A program made the translations under genes and the position numbers. 64,000 nt of DNA, taken from Lutimaribacter degradans (GTDB lineage Bacteria; Pseudomonadota; Alphaproteobacteria; Rhodobacterales; Rhodobacteraceae). The DNA is taken from the NCBI RefSeq assembly GCF_023703375.1, contig NZ_JAMQGO010000001.1:372001-436000 (forward strand), read 5' to 3'. This document shows positions 28,510 through 36,835 of this stretch, in pieces; the stretch's first letter is position 1, and each line of letters starts with the position of its first letter. The notes beneath the pieces are model-generated. The model saw only the letters and a list, made by a program, of their open reading frames with translations, was not told the origin of the DNA and made no database searches.

Positions 28510-29817
28510 ATGCCGCAACGTCAATTGACGGGCACGCGTATTCGCGAAAGACGCTTGCGGGCGGGGCTGCGCCAGGCCGAACTGGCCGGTCGGGTGGGAA
28601 TATCGTCCTCGTATCTCAACCTGATCGAGCACAACAAGCGCAGAATCGGCGGCAAGGTTCTGATCGCCATCGCGCAAGAGCTGGATGTCGAACCCGCCCA
28701 ATTGACCGAAGGAGCCGAGGCCGCGCTGATCGCAACCCTGCGCGAAGCGCGCGCGACCCATACCGGCGCGGGCGCCGAAACCGAGCAGGCCGAGGAGCTT
28801 GCCGGGCGCTTTCCGGGCTGGGCCGAGGTGCTGGCGCGCAGCCATCGCCGGGTGGCCACGCTGGAGCGCACCGTCGAAACCCTGACAGACCGGCTTACCC
28901 ATGACCCGCACCTTGCCGCCGCCTTGCACGAGGTGCTGTCTACCGTAACGTCGATCCGCTCGACCGCGGCGATCCTGGCCGATACCCGCGAAATCGAGCC
29001 CGAGTGGCGCGACCGTTTTCAACGCAACATGAACGAAGACGCCGCCCGGCTGGCCGACCGGGTGCAGGCGCTTGTCACCTTTCTCGACCGCGAGGGGGAA
29101 AGCACCGAGGCCGCCGCTCCACAGGAGGAGCTGGACACATGGCTTGCCGATCTGGGCTGGCATCTGCCCGCGCTGGAAGCGGACACGCCAGAGGCCGCAG
29201 ACGCGCTGCGTGAACAGGCCGACGCGTTGTCATCGGCGCCCGCGCGCGCGCAGGCCAGGGCCTGGCTCGACCGCTATGCCGACGAGGCCGCGCAGCTGCC
29301 AGGCGGGGCCTTGCAACGCTGGTGCGCCGACAATGCGCCCGATCCGGGCAAGGTTGCGCGTGCCTTCGGCGTGTCGTTGCCCGTGGCGATGCGCCGGCTG
29401 GCCAGCCTGCCGGCGGATGGCCCGACGGGCGCGCTGGGCATGGTCAGTTGCGATGCCTCTGGCACGCTGACCTTTCGCAAGCCGGTCGACGGGTTCACGG
29501 TGCCGCGCTTTGGTTCGGCTTGCCCGCTCTGGCCGCTGTTCTCGGCGCTCAGCCAGCCGATGGTGCCGCTGCGCACCGTGGTGGAGCAACCGGGCCGCGA
29601 TACGGTCAGGTATCTTTGCTACGCGGTCGCGCTGCCGCAGGGCGAGGTCGAGTTCGGCGTGCCACCTGTTCTGGAGGCGCATATGCTGATCGTACCGCGC
29701 CCGCCCGGGGCCGAGCGCGATGGCCCTGCCCGCGCGGTGGGCGCAAGCTGCCGTATCTGCCCGCGCACCGACTGTGGGGCGCGGCGCGAGCCCTCGATCC
29801 TTGCGGATGGGTTTTGA
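28510..29817 (+). CDS. XRE-family short-chain fatty acyl regulator, ScfR-like
   Basis: A 435-residue regulator. Residues 8-65 form an XRE helix-turn-helix (RLRAGLRQAELAGRVGISSS, YLNLIEHNKRRIGG). The C-terminal third carries the ScfR/RamB-type sensor domain with FGSACPLWPLFSALSQP and ends with the cysteine motif CRICPRTDCGARREP. Members of this family control glyoxylate, methylcitrate and acetate genes and sense acyl-CoA. The middle, around LHEVLSTVTSIRSTAAIL and RLADRVQALVTFLD, resembles a histidine-kinase dimerisation domain. AAGGAG 7 bp before the ATG at 28510 decides the start. It is divergent from the ABC-acs genes, which it probably controls. Confidence 0.88.
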   Translation: MPQRQLTGTRIRERRLRAGLRQAELAGRVGISSSYLNLIEHNKRRIGGKVLIAIAQELDVEPAQLTEGAEAALIATLREARATHTGAGAETEQAEELAGRFPGWAEVLARSHRRVATLERTVETLTDRLTHDPHLAAALHEVLSTVTSIRSTAAILADTREIEPEWRDRFQRNMNEDAARLADRVQALVTFLDREGESTEAAAPQEELDTWLADLGWHLPALEADTPEAADALREQADALSSAPARAQARAWLDRYADEAAQLPGGALQRWCADNAPDPGKVARAFGVSLPVAMRRLASLPADGPTGALGMVSCDASGTLTFRKPVDGFTVPRFGSACPLWPLFSALSQPMVPLRTVVEQPGRDTVRYLCYAVALPQGEVEFGVPPVLEAHMLIVPRPPGAERDGPARAVGASCRICPRTDCGARREPSILADGF

Positions 29818-29889
29818 CTTGCGCCGGCGCTTCGCGTTTAACTACGCCAAACAAAGCGCAAAACGCGCATAAAGGGAGGGGACGATGGC

Positions 29890-30258
29890 ATGGGCAAGCA
29901 TGTCCTTGTGATCGAGGATGAGCCGAACATCATCGAGGCGATCAGCTTTATCCTAAGCCGAGATGGCTGGCAGGTTGATACGCATTCAAACGGCGGTGAC
30001 GCGATGGACACGGTGCTGTCCAAGCGCCCCGACCTTGTAATCCTGGACGTGATGCTGCCCGGGCGGTCGGGCTATGACATACTAACCGACCTGCGCAACC
30101 ACCACGAGACCGCCGCGCTGCCTGTTCTGATGCTGACCGCGCGCGGCCAGAACAAGGATCGCGATATGGCCGAGCGGCTGGGTGCCAACCGCTTCATGAC
30201 CAAGCCGTTTTCGAATGCCGACGTGCTGGATGCGGTGCGCGACCTGGTTCCGCAATGA
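29890..30258 (+). CDS. Single-domain response regulator
   Basis: A 122-residue receiver domain with no output domain. The acidic pocket (IEDEPN), phospho-acceptor Asp53 in ILDVMLPG, Thr83 in LTARGQ and Lys105 in MTKPF are all present, so it should be phosphorylated. Its stop overlaps the next gene (ATGA), and the membrane kinase follows 272 bp later, so the three are co-translated. In CrbS-type kinases of gammaproteobacteria a receiver domain is fused to the kinase; here it is a separate protein. Confidence 0.93.
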   Translation: MGKHVLVIEDEPNIIEAISFILSRDGWQVDTHSNGGDAMDTVLSKRPDLVILDVMLPGRSGYDILTDLRNHHETAALPVLMLTARGQNKDRDMAERLGANRFMTKPFSNADVLDAVRDLVPQ

Positions 30259-30533
30259 CCGGCAAGCCGACGCCGTTGTTTCTTGAGCGTCGCAGCTATC
30301 GTCAGCGCCGCGTCATCGACGCCGCGCGGCTTTTGCCGGTACTGGGGGCGGTGCTGTTCGGTTTGCCGTTGCTGTGGCCCCGCGGCGCCGAGGATGCGGT
30401 CAGGACATCGTCGTCGATCCTGTACGTGTTCGGGGTCTGGCTCATATTGGTCTGCCTGGCGTTCGTGATTTCGCGCAAGGTCGAGGACGAGGGCGACGGC
30501 AGCACGGACACGAATGACGAGGGCCGGCCGTGA
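30255..30533 (+). CDS. Small two-helix membrane protein
   Basis: A 92-residue protein with two hydrophobic segments (LLPVLGAVLFGLPLLWP, about 26-42, and SILYVFGVWLILVCLAFVI, about 53-71) and a charged cytoplasmic tail. It resembles in size and topology the small partners (DUF485 YjcH, DUF4212) that precede sodium/solute symporters such as ActP, though I cannot confirm homology. It overlaps the response regulator gene by 4 bp and the symporter-kinase start by 4 bp (GTGA). Confidence 0.78.
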   Translation: MTGKPTPLFLERRSYRQRRVIDAARLLPVLGAVLFGLPLLWPRGAEDAVRTSSSILYVFGVWLILVCLAFVISRKVEDEGDGSTDTNDEGRP

Positions 30534-33217
30534 CCGCCAGCATGAACCTGCTGGTCGCGGTTTGCCTGGGCTACGTGGCGCTGCTGTTCCTGGTGGCGTT
30601 CGTGGCGGAACGCGCGGCGCTGCGCGGGCGTGGCGGGTGGCTGCGATCGCCGGTGGTCTACACGCTGTCGCTGTCGATCTATTGCACCGCCTGGACCTTT
30701 TATGGCGCGGTCGGGTATGCAGCGCGTTCGGGGCTGGAGTACCTGACGATCTACCTGGGGCCGACGCTGGTGATGATCGGCTGGTGGTGGGGCCTGCGCA
30801 AGCTGGTGCGCATCGGACGCACCCAGCGCGTGACCTCGGTCGCTGACCTGATCTCGTCGCGCTACGGCAAATCGACGCTTCTTGCGGTATTCGTGACCCT
30901 GATCGCGGTGATTGGCACGACGCCCTATATCGCGCTGCAACTGCAATCGGTGACCGCGTCTTTCGCCAGTATCGCGCAGGCCGACCCGAATGCCGCCTCG
31001 CTTGACGACAACCGTAACATCGCGTTGTGGGTGGCCGCCGGGCTGGCCTTGTTCACGATCCTGTTCGGTACCCGCAACCTTGATGCGAACGAACGCCATC
31101 ACGGCGTGGTGATGGCCATCGCCGTCGAGGCGGTGGTCAAGCTGGCAGCGCTGATGGCGGTGGGGGTCTTCGTGGTCTGGGGCCTGGGTGGCGGGCTGGG
31201 TGAAACGCTGGCCCGGATCGATGCCAGCGCGCGTGGGCAGTGGCAGGTCGACGGCGCGCGTTGGGCGGGGCTGACCTTCCTGGCGGCGGCGGCCTTTCTG
31301 ACGTTGCCGCGCATGTTCCAGGTTCTGGTGGTGGAAAACGAGGACGAAGGTCACCTGCGCACCGCAAGCTGGGCTTTTCCGCTTTACCTGATGCTGATCA
31401 GCCTGTTCGTCGTGCCGATTGCCGTGGTCGGCCTGGAGATCATGCCGGCGGGGTCCAATCCCGACCAGTTCGTGCTGACGGTCCCGTTGTCACAGGGCCA
31501 GAACACGCTGGCGATGCTGTCGTTTCTGGGCGGGTTTTCCAGCGCCACCTCGATGGTGATCGTGGCCTCGATCGCGCTGGCCACGATGGTGTCGAACCAT
31601 ATCGTGATGCCGATCTGGCTGCGCCTGACCGGCGGTGGCGCGGTGATTTCAGGCGATGTGCGTCATGTCGTCATCCTGTCGCGCCGGGTGTCGATCGCGG
31701 CGGTGCTGGGCTTTGGCTACCTCTATTACAGGCTGTCGGGCGGCGGTGCCGCGCTGGCGGCGATCGGGCTGATCTCGTTTGCCGGCGTTGCGCAGTTTCT
31801 GCCGGCCCTGCTGGGCGGTATCCTGTGGCGCGGCGCCACGCGCACGGGTGCGCTGGTGGGGCTGAGCCTGGGTTTCGTGCTGTGGGTGTGGTGCCTGTTG
31901 CTGCCCAGCTTCGGCACCGGCGTCGTCATTTCTGAATCGGTGATGGCCGCGGGGCCCTGGGGCATCGGCTGGCTGCGGCCCTATGCGCTGTTCGGGCTGT
32001 CCGGTGTCGATCCGCTGGTGCATGCGATCGTGTGGACGATGCTTTTCAACGCGGGTGGGTTCACCTTGGCGTCGCTGATCAGCTTTCCCACCCCGTTGGA
32101 GCGGCTGCAGGGCGCGCAGTTCGTCAACGTGTTCCAACATTCCGGTCGCACGCAGAACTGGGCCGGCGATACCGCCCAAAGCGAGGATCTGATGGTCATG
32201 GCGCAGCGCATCCTGGGCCCCGCGCAATCGCAGGCGCTGTTCCAGGAAGAAGCGCGGCGCCAGGGGCTTGTGGGCTACCTCCCTGAACCCAGCCCCGATT
32301 TCCTGGCCCGGCTGGAGCGAGAGCTGTCGGGCTCGGTCGGGGCGGCAACGGCCCATGCGATGGTCGGGCAGATCATGGGCGCGGCCACTGTTTCGGTCGA
32401 TGATCTGCTGGCTGTTGCCGACGAGACCGCGCAGATGATGGAATATTCCAGCCAGCTTGAGGCGAAATCCGAAGAACTGACACGCACCGCGCGCCAACTG
32501 CGCGCCGCCAACGAGAAATTGACCCAGCTATCGGTGCAGAAGGATGCGTTTCTGAGCCAGATCAGCCACGAGCTGCGCACGCCAATGACCTCGATCCGGG
32601 CCTTTTCCGAGATATTGCGCGATGGCGGGGCGCTGGATGCCGAAACGCGGGCGAAATATGCCGACATCATCCACGGCGAGGCGATCCGCCTGACCCGTCT
32701 GCTGGACGATCTGCTGGATCTGAGCGTGCTTGAAAACGGGCAGGTCAACCTGAACCTGCGTACCGGCGTTCTGGCCGAGGTGATCGATCACGCGGTGGCC
32801 GCGACCGGCGTCGAGAATGGCCCGCTGCGGCTGGTGCGTGACCGCCAGGCCGAAGAGGTGATGCTGGAAACCGATCTTGACCGCCTGGCGCAGGTGTTCA
32901 TCAACCTGATCGCCAATGCCCGGAAATATTGCGATGCCGCTGCCCCCCGGCTGACGGTGTCGGTGCAGGTGCGAAACGGCCGGTTGATGATCGATTTTGT
33001 CGACAACGGCACGGGCATCCCGCGCGCGGCGCAGGCGCTGGTATTCGAGAAGTTCAGCCGTGTCAGCGACCAGAATGCAGGCGGCGCGGGGCTGGGCCTG
33101 GCGATCTGCCGAGAGATCATGGCCCGGCTGGATGGCTCTATCACCTACCTGCCGGGGCAGGGGGGCGCGGCGTTTCGCGTGACCTTGCCGGTCGCACAGC
33201 GCGTGGCGGCACAGTAA
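30530..33217 (+). CDS. Sodium/solute symporter-sensor histidine kinase (CrbS-like)
   Basis: An 895-residue inner-membrane protein. Residues about 1-515 are a sodium/solute symporter domain with a dozen or so helices (SIYCTAWTFYGAVG, GLEYLTIYLGP, SSRYGKSTLLA). A linker and coiled coil (620-670) lead to a dimerisation domain with H-box SQISHELRTPMTSIR near residue 680, N-box NLIANARKY, G1 DNGTGIP and G2 GGAGLGLAI. CrbS proteins of this build control acetate uptake and acs in Vibrio and Pseudomonas. There is no fused receiver. Start is the overlapping GTG at 30530; an ATG four codons on is the alternative. Confidence 0.92.
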   Translation: MTASMNLLVAVCLGYVALLFLVAFVAERAALRGRGGWLRSPVVYTLSLSIYCTAWTFYGAVGYAARSGLEYLTIYLGPTLVMIGWWWGLRKLVRIGRTQRVTSVADLISSRYGKSTLLAVFVTLIAVIGTTPYIALQLQSVTASFASIAQADPNAASLDDNRNIALWVAAGLALFTILFGTRNLDANERHHGVVMAIAVEAVVKLAALMAVGVFVVWGLGGGLGETLARIDASARGQWQVDGARWAGLTFLAAAAFLTLPRMFQVLVVENEDEGHLRTASWAFPLYLMLISLFVVPIAVVGLEIMPAGSNPDQFVLTVPLSQGQNTLAMLSFLGGFSSATSMVIVASIALATMVSNHIVMPIWLRLTGGGAVISGDVRHVVILSRRVSIAAVLGFGYLYYRLSGGGAALAAIGLISFAGVAQFLPALLGGILWRGATRTGALVGLSLGFVLWVWCLLLPSFGTGVVISESVMAAGPWGIGWLRPYALFGLSGVDPLVHAIVWTMLFNAGGFTLASLISFPTPLERLQGAQFVNVFQHSGRTQNWAGDTAQSEDLMVMAQRILGPAQSQALFQEEARRQGLVGYLPEPSPDFLARLERELSGSVGAATAHAMVGQIMGAATVSVDDLLAVADETAQMMEYSSQLEAKSEELTRTARQLRAANEKLTQLSVQKDAFLSQISHELRTPMTSIRAFSEILRDGGALDAETRAKYADIIHGEAIRLTRLLDDLLDLSVLENGQVNLNLRTGVLAEVIDHAVAATGVENGPLRLVRDRQAEEVMLETDLDRLAQVFINLIANARKYCDAAAPRLTVSVQVRNGRLMIDFVDNGTGIPRAAQALVFEKFSRVSDQNAGGAGLGLAICREIMARLDGSITYLPGQGGAAFRVTLPVAQRVAAQ

Positions 33218-33286
33218 CGCTCAATCTTTTGGTAATACTGCGCGATATAGCCTGCCCCTGCGTTCTGGAAACTGACGGCGGAGGGT

Positions 33287-34408
33287 ATGGCGGATCAGGG
33301 CAAACAGATGGTTTTGCGCCGCAAGGCGCAGGCAGCCCGCAAGGCGCAAGAGGCGCGGGCGATGTCGCCGCAGCGCGCATTGCGCTTGGCGTTCGAGCGC
33401 TGCGCGGCCAAGGACCTGGGGGTTCGCCTGTCGGTCACCGGGGTTGAGCAGGCCACCACCATGGCCGACGCGCTGGCCCCCGAATTGCCCGAACATGCGT
33501 TGATCTTGCTGCTTGACGGGGCCGAGGGCGTGCCCGGCGTCATGGTGCTCGACCTGCAACTGACCGCCGCCTTGGTCGAGGCGCAGACCATGGCCCGCGT
33601 GAACGCGCGCGCCGCCGCGCCGCGCGGCCCCACGCGCACCGATGCAGCCATTGCTACCCCGTTTGTCGAAGGGGGGCTGGCGCGGTTTGCCGAGCTGCTG
33701 GAAGAAGACGGTGCGCATGTTCGCGGGTTTCGCTTTGGCGCGATGATCGACGATGGCGGTGGCCTGGCGCTGGCCCTGGGCACGTGTGAATACCGGATGA
33801 TGCGGGTGGGCTATTCCCTTGGCGCAGATCGTGGCGGCGAGATGCTGTTGGCGTTGCCCGTTCCGGCGCCGCCCGCGCCGGATGACACCCATCCCGACAA
33901 GGCCGATATTGCCCCTGCCACCACCCCCTTGCGCGCCCGGCTGATGACCGCGCCGGCGCGGCTTGATGCGGTTTTGTGCCGGATGTCGCTGCCCCTTGCG
34001 CAAACACGCGGGCTAAAACCCGGTGACGTGCTGCCCCTTTCCGCCGGCGTGTTGCGGGACACCCGGCTTGAGGCGACCCCGGGCAAGACGGTGGCACGCG
34101 GCGTTCTGGGGCAAATGAGCGGGCAACGCGCCCTGCGGCTTCATGGCCTGCCCCCAAGCAATGCGCTGAAGGCCTTGGGCCGCGAAGGCATGACGGATGC
34201 GCCCGACGATGCGCCGAGCCCGGCGCCTTGGGCCCCGGACACACACGCGCGCGACCCGGGTGGCCGGATCGACCCCGCGGAGGGGATGCCGGACCTGTCG
34301 GAATTCGGGCTGGATGCCGAACCTGGCGCGGGTGACACCGTCTCGGACGGGGCCGCCGATCTGTCGTTTCCAATGGAGAAAGACGATTTCCCGGGCGATG
34401 CTGGATAG
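33287..34408 (+). CDS. FliM/FliN (SpoA) C-terminal domain protein
   Basis: A 373-residue protein whose residues about 222-287 (PARLDAVLCRMSLPLAQTRG, LKPGDVLPLSAG, GVLGQMSGQRALRL) match the SpoA/FliN C-ring fold. The N-terminal 200 residues resemble a divergent FliM middle domain; a Pro/Asp-rich tail of about 85 residues follows. GGAGGG precedes the ATG. Flagellar switch function is plausible, but there are no flagellar neighbours here, so it could also serve another secretion apparatus. It lies 69 bp after the symporter-kinase gene. Confidence 0.75.
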   Translation: MADQGKQMVLRRKAQAARKAQEARAMSPQRALRLAFERCAAKDLGVRLSVTGVEQATTMADALAPELPEHALILLLDGAEGVPGVMVLDLQLTAALVEAQTMARVNARAAAPRGPTRTDAAIATPFVEGGLARFAELLEEDGAHVRGFRFGAMIDDGGGLALALGTCEYRMMRVGYSLGADRGGEMLLALPVPAPPAPDDTHPDKADIAPATTPLRARLMTAPARLDAVLCRMSLPLAQTRGLKPGDVLPLSAGVLRDTRLEATPGKTVARGVLGQMSGQRALRLHGLPPSNALKALGREGMTDAPDDAPSPAPWAPDTHARDPGGRIDPAEGMPDLSEFGLDAEPGAGDTVSDGAADLSFPMEKDDFPGDAG

Positions 34409-34451
34409 GCGGCCCCGCACCGCCTGGGGGCGGGGCACGCCTGGATTGGGA

Positions 34452-34895
34452 TCAGCCCTTGGCTTGTGCGGCCATGGCATCGAGCGCGGGGCGCAACTGT
34501 TCCAGCTGGTAGCCGGCCTTGCCGGTGGCGGCGAGGATATCGTCAACCGGCATGTGCCCGGCCTGGCCCAACGACCAGATCACCGAGCAGCGCGTGCCGC
34601 TTGCGCAATAGGCCAGCACCGGGCCATCTGCATCAGCGATCAGATCGCGCTGCCGGGCGATGTTCTCGGGCGTCATGGTTTGATGCGTCAGTTCGAGCAC
34701 GTGGAAATCGAGGCCCGCTGCCTTGGCCGCGCGGGCCATTTCATCGGCCTGCAAGGCGGGCGGGTTCTCGGCATCCGGGCGATTGCAGATGACCGCGGCA
34801 AACCCGGCCGCCTTGATGGCGGGCAGGTCGCCCGGTTCGATCTGCGGCGAAACCGCGTAGTCAGGGGAAATTTCGCGTATATCCATGACTGTCAT
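34452..34895 (-). CDS. DUF442/TIGR01244 family sulfurtransferase or phosphatase
   Basis: A 147-residue protein with a protein-tyrosine-phosphatase fold. Its active-site loop is YCASGTR (Cys97 to Arg102), as in the N-terminal domain of Blh, the beta-lactamase-like hydrolase of BigR-controlled sulfide detoxification. In Blh this domain is fused to the metallo-hydrolase; here the hydrolase is a separate gene three positions upstream. It starts 1 bp after the YeeE-like stop, last gene of a four-gene minus-strand operon. A second in-frame ATG three codons on is possible. Confidence 0.87.
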   Translation of the reverse strand: MTVMDIREISPDYAVSPQIEPGDLPAIKAAGFAAVICNRPDAENPPALQADEMARAAKAAGLDFHVLELTHQTMTPENIARQRDLIADADGPVLAYCASGTRCSVIWSLGQAGHMPVDDILAATGKAGYQLEQLRPALDAMAAQAKG

Positions 34896-35330
34896 CTAGG
34901 CGGTTGCCGCCTGCCTGTCCAGCGCCCGGCGCAAGACCGGCGTCAGCGCCATTCCGGCGACCATCGCGGCGAAGAACACCCAATGCGAAACACCGCCATA
35001 GCTGAGCGAGGCCACCGACGGCCCCGGGCAAAGCCCGACAAGGCCCCAGCCGAACCCGAACATGACCGACCCCGTCACCAATGTGCGGTCGATGCGCTGC
35101 GGCGGGGCGGGTGGAAAACTGCCGCCCAGAACGGGCGAACTGCGCCGGTTGCGCAAGACCCAGGCGATGGCCATCGGGATCATGGCGCCGCCCATCACGA
35201 AGGCAAGCGTCGGGTCCCAGTCACCGAAGATATCAAGCCAACCTTGCACCTTGGCGGTGTCGGTCATGCCGGAAATGAACAGGCCCGCACCGAACAGGCC
35301 GCCTGCGAGGAATGCGAAAATGTTGCGCAT
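34896..35330 (-). CDS. YeeE/YedE family half-transporter, second
   Basis: A 144-residue membrane protein with about four helices and the conserved GLCPGPSVAS motif containing the reactive cysteine of thiosulfate-transporting YeeE proteins. In E. coli the two halves are one polypeptide; here this half and the preceding gene together would make the full transporter (PmpB-like). Its ATG overlaps the upstream stop (TGATG). Confidence 0.87.
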   Translation of the reverse strand: MRNIFAFLAGGLFGAGLFISGMTDTAKVQGWLDIFGDWDPTLAFVMGGAMIPMAIAWVLRNRRSSPVLGGSFPPAPPQRIDRTLVTGSVMFGFGWGLVGLCPGPSVASLSYGGVSHWVFFAAMVAGMALTPVLRRALDRQAATA

Positions 35331-35755
35331 CAGATCACCCCCAGAAGGTGGCGGAACAGGATGACGCCAATCCCGCCTGCCATGATATAGGCCACCGTCG
35401 CGACGAAACCGCGCAGCGACAAGCGTGACATGCCGCACACCCCGTGCCCCGAGGTGCAGCCATTTGCAAAGCGTGTGCCGATGCCCACCAGCAGCCCGCC
35501 GGCGATCAGCACCGCCCAGTTGTCGGTCACGTGGGTGTCGATGTCGCTGTAGACGGGGAAGATGATGATGGGCAGCAGGAATACACCCGCCAGAAAGGCC
35601 AGCTTTTCCCATTTCGTGTCGCGGGCGGTGCCGTCCACCAACCCGCCGATGATGCCGCTGGCGCCCATGATCCGGCCATTGGCCAACAGATACACGGCAC
35701 CCCCTGTGCCGATCAGCAAACCGCCGATCAGCCCCCAAATCCAGTCTTGTTCCAT
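35330..35755 (-). CDS. YeeE/YedE family half-transporter, first
   Basis: A 141-residue membrane protein with about four helices and the motif FANGCTSGHGVCGMSRLS, the other cysteine-bearing half of the YeeE/YedE sulfur-compound transporter (PmpA-like). MGASGIIGG is typical of the first helix hairpin. It follows the metallo-hydrolase gene by 85 bp and overlaps the second half by one base. Confidence 0.88.
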   Translation of the reverse strand: MEQDWIWGLIGGLLIGTGGAVYLLANGRIMGASGIIGGLVDGTARDTKWEKLAFLAGVFLLPIIIFPVYSDIDTHVTDNWAVLIAGGLLVGIGTRFANGCTSGHGVCGMSRLSLRGFVATVAYIMAGGIGVILFRHLLGVI

Positions 35756-35840
35756 TATCGCGTTTCCTGTTTTCGTCCTGTTTGCTTATCCATACGCGGC
35801 GCGCGCGTTCGCGGGGCGCGCGCCGGCTGGAAGGTGCCGG

Positions 35841-36704
35841 TCAGAGCTTGTTGACCGGCACCTTCAAGAACACGTCGCCCTGTTCATCGGCGGGCGGCAT
35901 CTGCCCCGCGCGCATGTTCACCTGAAGCGACGGGATGATCAGCTTGGGCATTGCCAGCGTCGCGTCGCGCTCGTCACGCATCTTGACAAAGGCGTCCTTG
36001 TCCTTGCCGGCGCCCACGTGGATGTTGGCGGCCTTCTGCTCGCCGACGGTGGTTTCCCAGGCATAATCCTCGCGTCCGGGCGCCTTGTAATCGTGACCCA
36101 CGAAAATGCGGGTGTCGTCGGGCAGCGCGAGGATCTTCTGGATCGAGTTGTAAAGCGTCTCGGACGAGCCGCCGGGGAAATCGCAGCGCGCGGTGCCGAA
36201 ATCGGGCATGAACAGAGTGTCACCGACAAAGGCCGCATCGCCGATCACGTAGGTCAGGCAGGCGGGCGTGTGGCCGGGCGTGTGCAGCACGTCGCCGCGC
36301 AACTGGCCGATGTGAAAGCTGTCGCCTTCCTGGAACAGCTTGTCGAACTGGCTGCCGTCGCGCTGGAACTCGGTTCCTTCGTTGAAGACCTTGCCGAACG
36401 TGTCTTGCACGATCTTGATTCGGTCGCCGATACCGATCTTGCCGCCGACCTGTTCCTGGATATAGGGCGCGGCAGACAGGTGGTCGGCATGCACGTGGCT
36501 TTCCAGCAGCCATTCTACCGTCAGGTTGTTGTCCTTGACGTATTGGATCACCTCGTCTGCCGACTTGGTATCGGTGCGGCCCGAGGCGTAATCGAAATCA
36601 AGCACGCTGTCGATGATCGCGCAGCTGCTGCCCGCAGGGTCTTTGACCACGTAGGAAATGGTGTTGGTCGCGTCGTCGAAAAAGGCGGTGACGTCTGGCT
36701 TCAT
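35841..36704 (-). CDS. Persulfide dioxygenase-like metallo-beta-lactamase enzyme
   Basis: A 287-residue MBL-fold enzyme with the metal motif HVHADH at 70-75, HTPGHTPACLTYV and FVGHDY. The layout matches ETHE1/Blh-type persulfide dioxygenases, which oxidise glutathione persulfide to sulfite. It heads the operon with the YeeE pair and the DUF442 protein, a set linked to sulfide detoxification and BigR/SqrR control. A BigR/SqrR-like palindrome lies 24-49 bp upstream of the ATG. Confidence 0.88.
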   Translation of the reverse strand: MKPDVTAFFDDATNTISYVVKDPAGSSCAIIDSVLDFDYASGRTDTKSADEVIQYVKDNNLTVEWLLESHVHADHLSAAPYIQEQVGGKIGIGDRIKIVQDTFGKVFNEGTEFQRDGSQFDKLFQEGDSFHIGQLRGDVLHTPGHTPACLTYVIGDAAFVGDTLFMPDFGTARCDFPGGSSETLYNSIQKILALPDDTRIFVGHDYKAPGREDYAWETTVGEQKAANIHVGAGKDKDAFVKMRDERDATLAMPKLIIPSLQVNMRAGQMPPADEQGDVFLKVPVNKL

Positions 36705-36727
36705 GAGTGGCTCCTCCGTTTCGTGCC

Positions 36728-36753
36728 AACATATACGATAAGACGAATATGTT
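36728..36753. promoter_or_regulatory. Inverted repeat resembling a BigR/SqrR operator
   Basis: AACATATACG-N6-CGAATATGTT: 10-bp arms with one mismatch. The centre reads ATAC-N8-GAAT, one base from the ATTC-N8-GAAT consensus reported for SqrR/BigR sulfide sensors. It is placed just upstream of the persulfide dioxygenase gene and 83 bp before the DksA-like ATG. Confidence 0.6.
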
Positions 36754-36835
36754 TCAAGAGGCTCGATTGACTTGCATCAATGCAATTCTTGCGGGCGCAT
36801 GTGATCTTTGGCCCAGTCAAAAGGGAGATACGCGC

